From assembly GCF_022581195.2 (NCBI RefSeq), contig NC_061456.1:2730501-2794500 (forward strand): a stretch of DNA of 64,000 nucleotides, read 5' to 3'. The position numbers and the translations under genes are program-made. The notes below the pieces were generated by a model that saw only the letters and a list, made by a program, of their open reading frames with translations, had not been told where the DNA came from and did no database searches. This stretch comes from Helicoverpa zea. Taxonomy: Eukaryota; Arthropoda; Insecta; Lepidoptera; Noctuidae. Below, one piece after another: positions 10,821-22,089 of this stretch (its first letter is position 1; the number at the start of each line of letters is the position of its first letter).

Positions 10821-11565
10821 ACAGAAAATCTGTCCTAAGTATGTATATATTTATCTCCAGTAGACAATTAATTAAACTTACATAAAATTATGTTAATATT
10901 GCTTGTAAATACTAAATTGAATCGTGAGGTAGGTTCAGCCCGCGGCTATGCTTGTGTAAAACAATCGTTTCATGGTATGTTACTCGTAAAATTATATCAT
11001 TAGTATTAATTAATTTTGGTTGAAACTATGTAGCTTTTTTCAGCGGTTTCGCTAGCATGGTTTCCAATAGAAACCGAATCTGGCCTGATAGCAAAGTTAT
11101 AATTTCAGGTAAAGTTAGCTGTTTGGCTTCGCGGTAAAAGTTTGAGGAGGCTACGTCACAGCAAAACTGCTAACTTCAGACTATTTGGGACACACGATGT
11201 GACATAAATTATATCTCAACACTTATTAACAAAAATTAAACACAATTTACCAACTCGAGAGAAGCAGAAAAGAAAATTGAAAGTGCTGACAATATAACAA
11301 GCGAGTCCACACTAAAGTACATGTTTTATTGGCCTGAGGACACACCGGCTGGCAGACCGTCAACGACACTTAATAACACAGTGAGTACTCTACTTAAGAA
11401 TTAGCTCTTAGAGTAATTGTACAGTGGACATGTTTCCTAGGTTTAGCTGTTCCGTGTTCCTCTGATTATGTCAGGAGACCGTCCTTGTTTGAGTGATAAG
11501 TATTTTTTTAATTGTAGGTAGGTTTACATACCTAATAGTTCTGTCTTTTGGTTTTATTTAATAAT
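10821..11565. other. Intergenic, nothing recognised
   Basis: AT-rich DNA between the 3' tail of the ORF1-only element and the 3' tail of the next LINE. No gene, RNA or clear repeat is seen. Confidence 0.5.
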
Positions 11566-11740
11566 CTATTTATTTATTTACTTATTGGAAAACCAACGGC
11601 TATACAAGACAATGTTGTAAACATATATAGAAACAGAAAGCCAATTATAGGTTTTCACGGATAATAATGGAATAACACGCTTAAAGCTAGGTAATCAGCT
11701 GGTCTATGAGGTATTAAAATTATAGTTACATAATACAAGG

Positions 11741-14130
11741 TTAAATTTTGAAAAAATCGTGATTTAGTTGCCTACGAACCACAGCACTCCTGGTATTGAA
11801 TGGGTCAAAAGAGTACTCTTTACACAATTTGTTAAAATCCTTGCTCGCTCGCAACATATATGTATTCTGCCTATAGTTCGAAGATGACAATGGGACTGAT
11901 ATAGGTGGGTTAAACCGAACAGATTTTTGAGGAACTGCGAAATTAAGTTTTTGCAATAAATTAGGGCAGTCAATTTCATTTGACAGCAGTTTGAGTAGAA
12001 ATGAACAGTCGGCTAAACGGCGTCGGTTTACAAGTGACTGAAGGTGGAATTTTTTGCATTGATTTATATAATTCTCTGACCTGTATGGTATATTGAGCCG
12101 ATAACATAAAAATCTTATAAAACGTTTCTGAATGCTCTCTAAGCGATCAATATATTTGTCATAGCGTGGGTTCCAAATTTGTGATGCATACTCAAGATGA
12201 CTTCTTACAAATGCACAATAAAGAATTTTAAGTGTTTTACCTTTTTTAAAGCACTTGGATATTCTCATCACAAATCCTAAGGCTTTTGACGCTTTAGCAA
12301 CTACTTGTTCAATGTGACTGTCAAATAAAAGCTTAGAATCGTGATAGACACCAAGGTCACGCACCCCATCACATCTTGGCAGTATTTGACCTTTGAGTTC
12401 GTAGTTGGCTAATATTGGTGCGCGTTTCCTACTAAAGGTGACTATAGAGCATTTAGAAGGGTTAAGGTCCAGTTTATTAGTTTGACAGTAAGTGTCAAGT
12501 CTTGATAAGTCAGATTGAAGTGCTTCAGCGTCCTTTATTGACGATATGGACGAATAGATTTTCATATCGTCTGCAAAGCAGAGAAGATTAGAATGGCGGA
12601 AGCAAGAGTCGATGTCGCTTACATAGATGATGAAGAGCAATGGGGCCATAAGGGAGCCTTGAGGCACACCGCTAGGGATCAAAATCCAGCTGGATGTGTA
12701 GTTAGCGATAACAACAGATTGAGATCTATTTTCTAAATAAGAAGAAAACCACCGTAGCAGGTCACCTCTTATGCCATTACTACAAAGCTTCATTTTGAGG
12801 ATGTTGTGGTCTATTCTGTCGAAGGCTTTGCTGTAATCAGTGTAAACGACATCGACTTGTGCTCCACCATCCATTCCCGCTGTTACGTAATCATTCAACA
12901 AGGCCAAATTCGACACTGTCGAACGACCTTTCAGGAAACCATGTTGCGAGGAACTGAAAGTACACTTGAGTGCTGCGTAGACCTGATCATATACTACCTT
13001 CTCAAAGACCTTAGCCACAGTGCACAGTTTAGATATTGGTCTATAGTTAATAATTTCATTTTTCGAGCCTTTTTTATGTACGGGACTGATATAAGCCGAC
13101 TTCCAGATTTGGGGAACGGTAGATGTGGAAATTGATTTCTTGAACAGTAGTGATATCGGCAGAGCAATAGATTTAGCAGTTCTTATTGTAAAGGACGATG
13201 GGCGTTTTGGTACCCTGTCCAACAGTGTTGATTTTAGTACCATTGCGTAGGTCTTGGCAAGGCAAAAAATGTTTACTATGACGACTAGTCCCAAATCCTT
13301 GTCCATTTCGCGTGGCATCGACTAATAGACTGTGTAATGTTCAAAAATCATCAATGTAGATGTAGTTCTTGAATCCAACTGTATTGAATAAAAACTGGTA
13401 AAGTAACAAAAAAACAGGAATTTGGCCTTCTTAGAATGTTTGCCTGCCCACTGCTTTAAATAAAGACTGTGCAAAACCTTTGCAGTTCACGCAGAACTAG
13501 CTTATGTATTTGATGAAAGTCTTTCAGTATCTACAATCAATTAAAGTTGAAAAGTCAGAAGACGATGTTTACATAGTACATATTACGACTCAATCTTGCT
13601 CCTCAAGAGGTGCTGAGAAAATGATGAATTTCTTCTTAAAAAAAGATGAATAGAAATGTTTTGAACTTTCGTCAAATCAGATGACGATTGTGTTTCCGTA
13701 GTAAGACTCCATAGACTATTACAATCTTTAGATTATAATAGAGTGTATCTCAAACAATGTAAGATGTATATTAACTTAGTTTAAAATTATTACACTGACG
13801 ACATATGCCTCTTAATGATTTTGCATATATGGATGACATACTTGTTTCTATGTCGATTCAATTTTTATCGTCACTCGGATCGGACAGCTTATTGAGGCAA
13901 GCCCCATAGTTTTTATTATTCTTCACGTAAATACCTTTCTAATGATATATCATACGTTACTGTTGGAGCGGGTACCAAATCCCATACAAAGTGCCCATTG
14001 TCCTTTGGGAGACAAATTATCAGGGCCAGCAGATTTAGACGGATCGAGGTTAGTCAACAATTTAGTAATGTGTTCAATATCAATTTCGATGGAGCAATCT
14101 AGCTTGCACTCACGTCCTATGGGAACTTCT
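11741..14130 (-). pseudogene. Reverse transcriptase pseudogene split by a DNA element
   Basis: The 3' part (11741-13189) is an open frame with RT motifs: YTDYSKAFDRIDH, GVPQGSLMAPLLF and CFADD, then a thumb and C-terminal region ending LNHDFFKI. The missing upstream RT motif is on the far side of the insertion: the minus strand from about 14100 to 14007 reads LDPSKSAGPDNLSP, the conserved GPD motif, which should run directly into IRTAKSIALPIS at 13180. Upstream of 14130 the frame has stops. The first 40-odd codons of the apparent 525-codon frame starting at 13318 belong to the inserted element, not to the RT. Jockey- or CR1-group by eye. Confidence 0.85.
13190..14006 (+). mobile_element. TIR DNA element, copy B (817 bp), nested in the LINE
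   Basis: Same family as 7393-8222, with termini AAAGGACGATGGGC and GCCCATTGTCCTTT. It sits inside RT coding sequence, so both boundaries are precise. The two copies are similar along their length with a few indels (for example an AT-rich stretch near 7780 in copy A is replaced near 13575). Because it lies in a LINE, it is younger than that LINE. No target duplication is visible; comparison with related RTs suggests two or three codons are missing at the junction. Confidence 0.8.
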
Positions 14131-14240
14131 TCCTATCGAGTGAGCTGCAGTTTTAATCAGCTAACAATGTCAAAGGTTTCTCAAATCCACTTGACAGCTT
14201 CTGATGTGGTATCTTTAACAACGACTGCTACCTGATGGGT

Positions 14241-14542
14241 TCACCTCAATAAAAAGTAGCCTATAGCCTCTTGCGATTGAAACAGCTGGCGGAACATAGC
14301 ATTACATATTACTATTAATAAGTATTTATATTTAGCGCAATGACGAAGCACTAACAACTTTGCATACTAACTCACTATCACTGATGACTTGAAACAACCT
14401 ACTTCAAGTCATTCTTACCATTACATAAGACATAGGTACACTATGTACATAGCCCAAATACCTGACCAATCCAAACATGATCCCAATTAACTTCAGGAAA
14501 TGTTTCAACTAGCCCCTCAACGATACAATATTAGATTATCAA
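14241..14542. other. Intergenic, nothing recognised
   Basis: Short AT-rich stretch with no feature. A 12-base motif 'acttgaaacaac' and its partial inverse are near 14385-14410, too weak to call. Confidence 0.4.
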
Positions 14543-14850
14543 GTAAGAGTATCCGCAGACTGCGGACTAAATAGTTGGCCGACAGTTGACAGACGATTGT
14601 CATTTTTTTTAACAAATATCTGGGTTTCGATCAAAGTTTTAGTCGGTCCCGGCTAAATTCCTGATCTTTTTGTTTATTTATTTAATACACTATGGAGGAC
14701 TTACAGCTAAAAAACAAAAACTAACAACTACATAAATAACTAACTACATAAATAATTTAATATGCGTAGTACCATTCATCTTCATGCTGATTTACGAGCC
14801 CAAACAAACTATCGGCCGACTCAAAGTTTGAAGTATGCAGTTACTCTAAC
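14543..14850. mobile_element. MITE, GTAAGAGTA..C family (308 bp)
   Basis: The left end GTAAGAGTATCCGCAGACT and the right end, inverted GTTAGAGTAACTGCATACT, form an imperfect TIR. Inward, both sides carry the GTCGGCCGA-type core, and on the right 'gggctcgtaaatcagc' in inverted order. The same termini recur at 16405-16766, 27655-28071 and, as single ends, at 38829-38900 and 53690-53795. It has no ORF and is non-autonomous. Confidence 0.65.
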
Positions 14851-15817
14851 AAGTTACGTATTTGAAAAAAATCAATTCGATACGTTTAAACATCAGTCCA
14901 CTTCCTTCCTAAGAACATAAATCTTATTCAACGGGCTCTTAACATTCGTGAAGCAACTGATTGATATAAAAAATACTTTTACTTTGTTTTTCTTGTCCAT
15001 ACGTGGGAAGTGAAGTAGTTACTTTCGCTGGACGATAAATTCTATAAACAATCGTCATCTGTCTTCGGTATAGGAAATCAATTCGAGCTGTGAACAACCT
15101 TGGGGCAAAGATCATGATGAGAAACAGAGAGTATTGCATGTTGACTCGTTGAGGCCTACGCAAATCATGTATCATATAGCAGATGCCGTCAAAAGACGCA
15201 GTTTAATAATATAACTGACATAAGTTAGTATTTTAAAATTGAAATCCTGAATAAATTAAATTATTGACACGGTAGTGGCGACAATGGTGAGCTTATAAAT
15301 CGTTATGCAAGTTTGGCCTATAAAATAAATGTCAATGCATGAGCATGACAATACTGAACGCCACTTAAAAATAAAAAAATATGCCATTTATACAAGAAAC
15401 CAACAGTAGCATCTTCACTCTACCTAGTCTATGACAGCACTTTTTCTGACCGCTATTACATAGAAGAACATAATTCGATAATGGTTCAGTAATTGGTAGA
15501 AACTGGACAACCGCTCGCGCTGCCGGCAGCATCATTTTGGCGGTGTTTCTAAGATAAAGGAATGTCTAATACGACCTTAAATTGTGTGACACAAGTGGAT
15601 AACACAGGTGGAGAAATATCCTGCCATCGACTTTGATAAGGAGTTAATAGTACTAAAGGGTTATATCCTACTTGGTCCCTTAATTTGAAGGAAATGAAAT
15701 ATAGGACTTTCTGGTAAGCTTTTAAACACTCCTTACTTAATTTTGCGTTAACCGTAACTACTTAATAAAGAGTTATATAGTATTTTTTACATTGATTGAA
15801 TATAATATGTAGTCTAA
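14851..15817. other. Intergenic, nothing recognised
   Basis: AT-rich, no ORF of interest, no RNA gene. A minus-strand 78-codon frame at 14939-15175 has no recognisable content. Confidence 0.5.
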
Positions 15818-16045
15818 AGTTCGGCCATTCAGAGAATGCGTTCCTGACACGTCGCGATTGAACTGACGACGTAACTTTGCAATGGCGTTGCAGTTACGAT
15901 AAAAATATTTTTGCTGGTTGTTTACCGTTTTAACAATTGAGGAGCATTAAAACAACATTATTATATCAATAATCAATGAATGTTATTACGTCGTCAGTTC
16001 AATCGCGACGTGTCAGGAACGCATTCTCTGAATGGCCGAACTATA
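15818..16045 (+). mobile_element. Foldback MITE copy 1 of 4 (228 bp)
   Basis: Arms of about 60 bp, starting AGTTCGGCCATTCAGAG and ending in its exact inverse, enclose about 105 bp of AT-rich spacer. Copies 2 and 3 (17465-17695, 21764-21994) have the same orientation; copy 4 (23523-23753) is inverted. This copy has lost TAT at the left edge and differs near the right arm ('gttatt' for 'gtagtt'). It has no coding capacity. Confidence 0.85.
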
Positions 16046-16404
16046 ACGTCGTTTATAAAATATATTGCATTTAACGAAAATATTGTTTTAATCTAGCTTG
16101 TTCGTTTTTTTATAACCCTGGAAGGGTAACATGACACAACATAACATAATTTTTCAAGAATCAATAGCTCCAGGATCTCTTATCTATCATAGTTCGACGC
16201 TAACAATGTAAATTACTTATCTATCAAGCTAGACTTTCTTACAAACCCATATCTATTCCAATTACGGCACTCCTACTTAGGGAGCGTCGGCAGTTACAGT
16301 TTTCACTTACACAAGTACCGCCCAATTATTATAGTTACCTATCTACATATTGAGCATCCGTTCAATCGATCATTATAATTTGTACACATAACTATAGATC
16401 AATT
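16046..16404. other. Intergenic, nothing recognised
   Basis: Spacer between foldback copy 1 and the nested MITE pair. No feature seen. Confidence 0.4.
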
Positions 16405-16766
16405 TAGAGTACTCACACACTGGAAACTTTTAGTCGACCGATAGTTTGTTTGGGCTCATAAATCAGTACGGATATGCATCGTAGTACATTAAAGTTATCG
16501 GCACGGATATTGGGCTATGACCTTCACCTGCGCAGAAGCGATTTATTGGTTTATTGCCTTATGTGTACAGTGCGCAAAGCGATCCCCACTCTTCCACCGA
16601 GAGCTCAATATCCGTGCCGATAACTATACAAAGATCAAGTATTTAACCAGTATCTGACAGACTGAAAACTTTTATTGGAATCAATCAATTTTTTTTTTCT
16701 TTTTTTTCCTAGTGTCGTGTCAACTATTAGCCAACTGTTTAGTTTCCAGTGTGCGGGTACTCTTAC
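16405..16766. mobile_element. MITE of the GTAAGAGTA family, carrying a nested MITE
   Basis: Left end TAGAGTACTCACACACTGG and right end (inverse) GTAAGAGTACCCGCACACTGG, followed inward by 'agtcgaccgatagtttg' and 'gggctcataaatcag' on the left. These match the family at 14543-14850. A second, unrelated MITE lies inside at 16493-16625 and interrupts it. Confidence 0.6.
16493..16625. mobile_element. 133-bp MITE, AGTTATCGGCACGG family, nested
   Basis: Near-perfect terminal inverted repeat of 24 bp: AGTTATCGGCACGGATATTG on the left and CAATATCCGTGCCGATAACT on the right. It is inserted in the larger MITE at 16405-16766. I recall this terminal sequence from moth genomes. No ORF. Confidence 0.75.
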
Positions 16767-17464
16767 TGTATCGAATGTGTATACATCTGATTCACTTTTA
16801 CTTTTCCAAAACTGTATTTTTTATGTAGCCATACATTTACGCAGATATCACGTTATTCAACGGAATAGGTGAAAATGTATTTTTGTACTAATTGAATCGT
16901 TCTTTTATGGGTTCCATGATGTTCTTTCTTTCACTGTGATTTATCGTAATTCGATTATGAAATCGACTTTCGTTGTTCACAATTTTATAGTGTAATCGGA
17001 AGTTTGCATTCCTTAATAATCAATGTTAACGTAACGTTAAATTCTATGTTAGGATTATAAAATATCCTCTGAAATACCAATCAAGATTTGATTGAATACA
17101 TTTTTTGTTAAAACAAATATCAGATCCTGTATTTAATTTCCGATTGGGCTTCAACAATGTATTGATAGATTAGTTGTTATATAATATGTGTTAAGACATA
17201 TCAGTGGCCATCTTGGATTGTCGTGATAAAGTCTATGAAGGATGTAGTAGATTGGCAATCAGTGAGGCCATGACTTATGCCACACCTGTATATTGCAATG
17301 GTCAGCTTTCAATAGCATCTGACACCTTACTTTGATGTGTGAAAGCTTGTCCGTGTAATGGGAAAACACGCCCAAACGATGTAAGTACTTAGACCTACTT
17401 TAGCTCAGTCTTCTGTTGTAGAATTCTGGTAAAGAAGAAGTTGCAACTTCTAAGTAGTAACAAC
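16767..17464. other. Intergenic, nothing recognised
   Basis: AT-rich spacer. A segment near 17225-17400 is less AT-rich but has no frame or motif I can name. Confidence 0.4.
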
Positions 17465-17695
17465 TATAGTTCGGCCATTCAGAGAATGCGTTCCTGACAC
17501 GTCGCGATTGAACTGACGACGTAACTTTGCAATGGCGTTGCAGTTACGATAAAAATATTTTTGCTGGTTGTTTACCGTTTTAACAATTGAGGAGCATTAA
17601 AACAACATTATTATATCAATAATCAATGAATGTAGTTACGTCGTCAGTTCAATCGCGACGTGTCAGGAACGCATTCTCTGAATGGCCGAACTATA
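17465..17695 (+). mobile_element. Foldback MITE copy 2 of 4 (231 bp)
   Basis: Complete copy: TATAGTTCGG... to ...CCGAACTATA, arms of about 62 bp identical in inverted order. If the element proper begins TAGTTCGG, a TA lies on each side, which would fit a TA target duplication as used by Tc1/mariner-type elements. Orientation as copy 1. Confidence 0.88.
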
Positions 17696-17968
17696 ACAAT
17701 AAAATTCTAAACCTTTTCGTTGACTATAAATCTGGTAGGACAAAAAAAGTTTTCTTATTCAAAATAGATTTAAACAAAAATCAAAGTCAGATGTATTTTA
17801 TTACTAGTTACTCGTGTCACTTCGATCATAGATCCATTAAAAAATGTTATCCTGCACCATCGTCCTTCACACTCTTTTAGATTTTTCCATAATTGTATGA
17901 TGATTTAATGTAATGGTAAGCTGTGAAGTTACCTATCACAAATAAATAAATAAATAAATAAATAAACA
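17696..17968 (+). repeat. Possible retroposon 3' tail ending in AAAT units
   Basis: The stretch ends in a clean run of AAAT units (17939-17967) after 'gttacctatcac', the same kind of tail as on the LINE pieces at 10794-10817 and 11566-11585. The upstream part has no recognisable RT sequence, so the assignment rests on the tail only. Confidence 0.35.
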
Positions 17969-18323
17969 AAAGAAGTGCGAATAACCTCTACTTTAACCAA
18001 AAACAAGTGAGTTTTGATCATGCGTGAACATTTAGCAATAGCCTATACATACATATGTCGAGTATAGCAAACATTAAGTACCTACGATAGGTAGGTAAGT
18101 GCATATAGTCTCGGGTTAAGTGCAGCTCTCTAACACTTTTATACTCAATAGCTCTCAGTGCCGCTTCAAATGTTTGGAGTTGCGATAGATACTTGTGACT
18201 TTATGACATTTTTACTACCTATTGAAGAGAAAATTGCGTTACCCGAGGTGTGGTACTGAAAGCAAAATATTGAGGATTGGTTTGATTTGATTGAAACAAA
18301 GAATCTCAACATGTTATAATTGA

Positions 18324-18500
18324 CTAGCTGTTCCCCGCAGGGTAGGTAAACCGCGTCCCGTGGGACCTACTTTTCTCACTCACTCACCTGTGTCGTTTTT
18401 CAGGCTTACAGCTGTATACACAATTAAATCGGTTCAGTAGTTTTAGCATTAAAGCAAACGAACAGACAGTTACTTTCATATTAATAATATTAACACACCC
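18324..18500 (+). repeat. SINE/LINE-tail repeat ('ctagctgttccccgc')
   Basis: Begins 'gactagctgttccccgc' and ends with 'aatcggttcagtagtttt', then an AT tail. This is a widespread moth repeat normally found as short truncated copies. A related start is at 43606-43680 ('ctagctgttgcacccgg'). Confidence 0.5.
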
Positions 18501-21500
18501 TCGTTTAACAAGCTTCGTTATATATAAATCAACTCTATCATCTAAACATCCTTATTCCTTCGACCATAACTTAAAAAAAACACCGGAACATTCAAATTAA
18601 AACTACTTATCGAAATCAAAAAACTAGTTCTTCATTTGCTAATCAGTTGACAACATCGTGAAGAGTTCTTGTATATTTGTTGCGACATGATTGATATACA
18701 ATAGGGTTGTGAAGTCTCGTTAGAATCCGGAGCGGAATTAAAGACGGTTGGCTTTGAAACTTAAGAACTTTTTACATTCGACCTGCATGGTTGAGCGTCG
18801 TAAAGTGAGGTTAAAGATGTGCTGTAACATCTGCTGTATGAATTGATATCGATGTCTTTGAGAAAGGTTTAGTAAATTACAAAAAGAGGGTTCAAAGAGC
18901 TTTGTAAAATGTAAAAAATAAGCATAATAATAGAAGAGAGAGTTGTTTAAAGCTAAAATCAAGACTTTTCCCAAAAAAAAAAATTTTTTCATAACTGGTC
19001 TAAACTCTCTTTTTATCAAATAGATTTAAAAGATATAGAAGATCGAAACGAAGTCTTCAAAAATCTGTTTTATCTTGCACCGTACTTATTTACTTTTAAA
19101 CCAGCGAAAGGCACGTTAGTTTAACGATTCAGTTTATCCTCAATCAACCAAACAAATACACACATCCAACAATCACAATAAAACCTTATTACTTACTAAA
19201 AACAAAATAAAAACTAAAAAGTAAAAACCGCACCTCTTTTTTCTTATAGCTCTAACAATTAACAGTATGGGAACATTGCATCAGACGAGAGGAAATGTGA
19301 ATGAAACTTAATACGAGCTGAGATCTGATCTCCCGAGATAACGAGGTTATGTCACGATATTTGCAACTAACACGATTAAGTCATTACGATTATCAATTAC
19401 TCTGTTTAGTTAGTTTTTTTTACTTCTTGTTTTTGTTGGTAGACGATGCAATTACCTCTAATTGCATCGTAACCACCTCTGGTTTGAAAATTGTTACGTG
19501 AGTTATGTCTTGTAGAAAGGGGAGCGGAAAAGTTGATGCCGAAAAAACATGTTATTGTAAAAACATGTCATGTTATTGAGAATATAGAAGATATGACTTA
19601 TAAATAGATACTGAAACGCTTTTTAAAATGTATTTCTTTTTCATTTCTTCTTGTCGAATAACTCCTAAATTAAGATCTTTGCAAAGAACCAGCTGGTAAG
19701 ATTGTGTTTCTGTTTCTATCACAAATAATAATGTGAATGGGTTAGTATCCAACATTCCAGGTAATTTTCCGGGTAATTTAAATCCGAATTGTATTAGTCG
19801 TTACGTGTAAATGTTAACACAATTTCCATCAAAAAGCCGTAGTATATAAGATTTATTGTGGAACCTGATCGTTACTATTTACAAGGAAGTTATTTACTAT
19901 GGTATTTTTAATGGTTTTGCATTCTATTTATATTTAAACAATGAAACATGAGACCACATACCAAGGGGTCTTGTCAAACATGACCATAGTTGACCCGTTG
20001 CGAAAAAAGCTTTCGTACTTATTTGTGTAGGTAAGGCATTGTTCGTAAACCCGTGGTGTTTTTTATAGTACGTAACTACTATACATACTAGTATACGTAA
20101 CTTTTCGATATTAATACGATGTTTTTTATAATAATGAACTACAAATATTAACAATAAAATTTTCTGGAACAGATTTGTTATGAAACAAGCTGTGCCTTTT
20201 TACTATCTGTTCTATTTTTCTTCTTGTCTGTATTTTGCCTGTGTAACTGTGCACATAAACTGTAAAATAAATAAATAAGTAAAAATCTAAAATTAAAAAG
20301 TGACAAAACTCGTCCCCATCGCTGTCGAATGGTAATTGGCATTTAGGATAAGCAGGCTTTTAAACCTAATTATTTTTATTCGTAAGCTTTTATGAATGTT
20401 CCATCGATCTAAAAACAGGCGTTCTTGACGTATGTGGCACATATTACTAGGTACAGATTATGCCACCAAAGGAGCCAATCTTATGATAATTATGAGGTTA
20501 ACACATCAATAATGCTACATTTGAGCTTCGAAGTCACGAACAATTTGATTTATAGCCAAACATTTACATCTTCATTAAGAAAGATTACTTGGAAGCACTG
20601 TAAAGCTTTACCAAGGAGAAAAAAATGACTAGCGGAGCTGTCATAACACAAAGTAGCACGGCAAAATGCGAGTGTTCGGGAAACGAGGAACGTTACCACT
20701 CCGCCCTTACACGCCTTCAACCTTTTTCGCGTTATTATAAAGAGTTATTTGTAACTTTGTATGTAGCGAGTAATCTTTGGAACTGCTGGGCGGATTTACA
20801 AAATTCTTCCACTATAGACTATATTTTATCACGGTATGGGCAATAGTTCCTACGGGACTCGGGTGAAACCACGAGAAAATCACCAAATATACTGAAACTT
20901 ATATTTCACAGATTTGTTTTTATTTGTCAAGGAGCCCAAATTAGTTCTTATGCTCATTAGTTATCTAATCACGCCTACCGTACGTTAAATTGACCTACCT
21001 TTCTTATGGCATCTCCGCTAGCTTTCTTTCCTCCGTGATCTATACTCAATAACTGTTGAAGATCCAAGTCTGCTGTGAGAACAAAAGCTATAAAATGTTG
21101 AGTATCCCCGACATAACAATCATTAGCCATCTTCTCATACGTTATGACCGAAAGTGTCATAACCATTCGTTCCCACGGATAAATCATTCGTTCAAAATTG
21201 AACGATAGAGTTATTAAAATGTAGTTTTAACTGAACAAATATTGTCTGAAGAGTATTGATGACAGTGGGACCGCTATTGGACGTGTCAAAGATCGTGAGT
21301 CAGGCTCAACAATGGAGAAAGGAGAGGTGCACACTGAGAGTAGTAATAATTGTTTTTTATAAATTAAATGGCTGTTCTCCGCGTCCTTGAGTAACTTTTT
21401 CCTTGATCAGCTCTAGGGTAAGGTCATCACATTGGTTATTTTACCAAAATTTTCTATTTGGTTCCATATTACCATTTAAGAAGATTTTATAGCCAATTTT

Positions 21501-21763
21501 ACCATTGTTCCTTATAAAGCAAAGAATAACCTAGACTGGAATTTGGCTTACAAAAGAACATTACCAAACGGTGTTTATAAACTGATACCAAGATAACCCT
21601 ACTGAAAACAATTAAAGCTTAACACAAATCGAAATATATATAAAGAGAAATTACAAATCTTACACTAACGGACAAAATAAATGACCTTGCACGCGTTATC
21701 AAAAAGCTCATCTTTTGTTTTACCGTTTGTCCAATATATTCTTTGTGTTCCACACATAACTAT
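18501..21763. other. Long AT-rich intergenic stretch, minor features only
   Basis: No gene I can support. A 12-bp perfect inverted repeat with a 4-base loop lies at 19443-19470 (ACGATGCAATTA / TAATTGCATCGT). A retroposon-like tail ('actgtaaaataaataaataag') ends near 20283. A fragment 'cgggactcgggtgaaaccacg' near 20855 resembles the end of the repeat at 45889-46084. Frames of 60-93 codons here look like chance. Confidence 0.45.
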
Positions 21764-21994
21764 TATAGTTCGGCCATTCAGAGAATGCGTTCCTGACACG
21801 TCGCGATTGAACTGACGACGTAACTTTGCAATGGCGTTGCAGTTACGATAAAAATATTTTTGCTGGTTGTTTACCGTTTTAACAATTGAGGAGCATTAAA
21901 ACAACATTATTATATCAATAATCAATGAATGTAGTTACGTCGTCAGTTCAATCGCGACGTGTCAGGAACGCATTCTCTGAATGGCCGAACTATA
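21764..21994 (+). mobile_element. Foldback MITE copy 3 of 4 (231 bp)
   Basis: Virtually identical to copy 2 in arms and spacer, same orientation, with TA on both outer edges. No ORF. Confidence 0.88.
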
Positions 21995-22089
21995 GTACTT
22001 GTAAACTGTAAGTATACAATGAAAGAAACCAGGGCATCCAATTTTGTTCAATCTAGCTCTGAACCCGCTATATCAATTGTGTAGACTAT

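Larger units (their letters stand above)
11566..14240 (-). mobile_element. 5'-truncated Jockey/CR1-type LINE, interrupted
   Basis: Minus-strand LINE remnant. Its 3' end is a tail of TAAA units at 11566-11585, about 155 bp past the RT stop. Reading towards the 5' end, the RT runs to 13189, is interrupted by the 817-bp TIR element (13190-14006), resumes at 14007 and decays into stop codons after about 14130. No endonuclease is found to the right, so the copy is 5' truncated. Confidence 0.8.

Noticed and set aside
11741..13318. A 525-codon single reading frame as one gene
   Set aside because: Its first ~43 codons are TIR-element sequence also present at 7393-8222; the true RT continues beyond the insertion.
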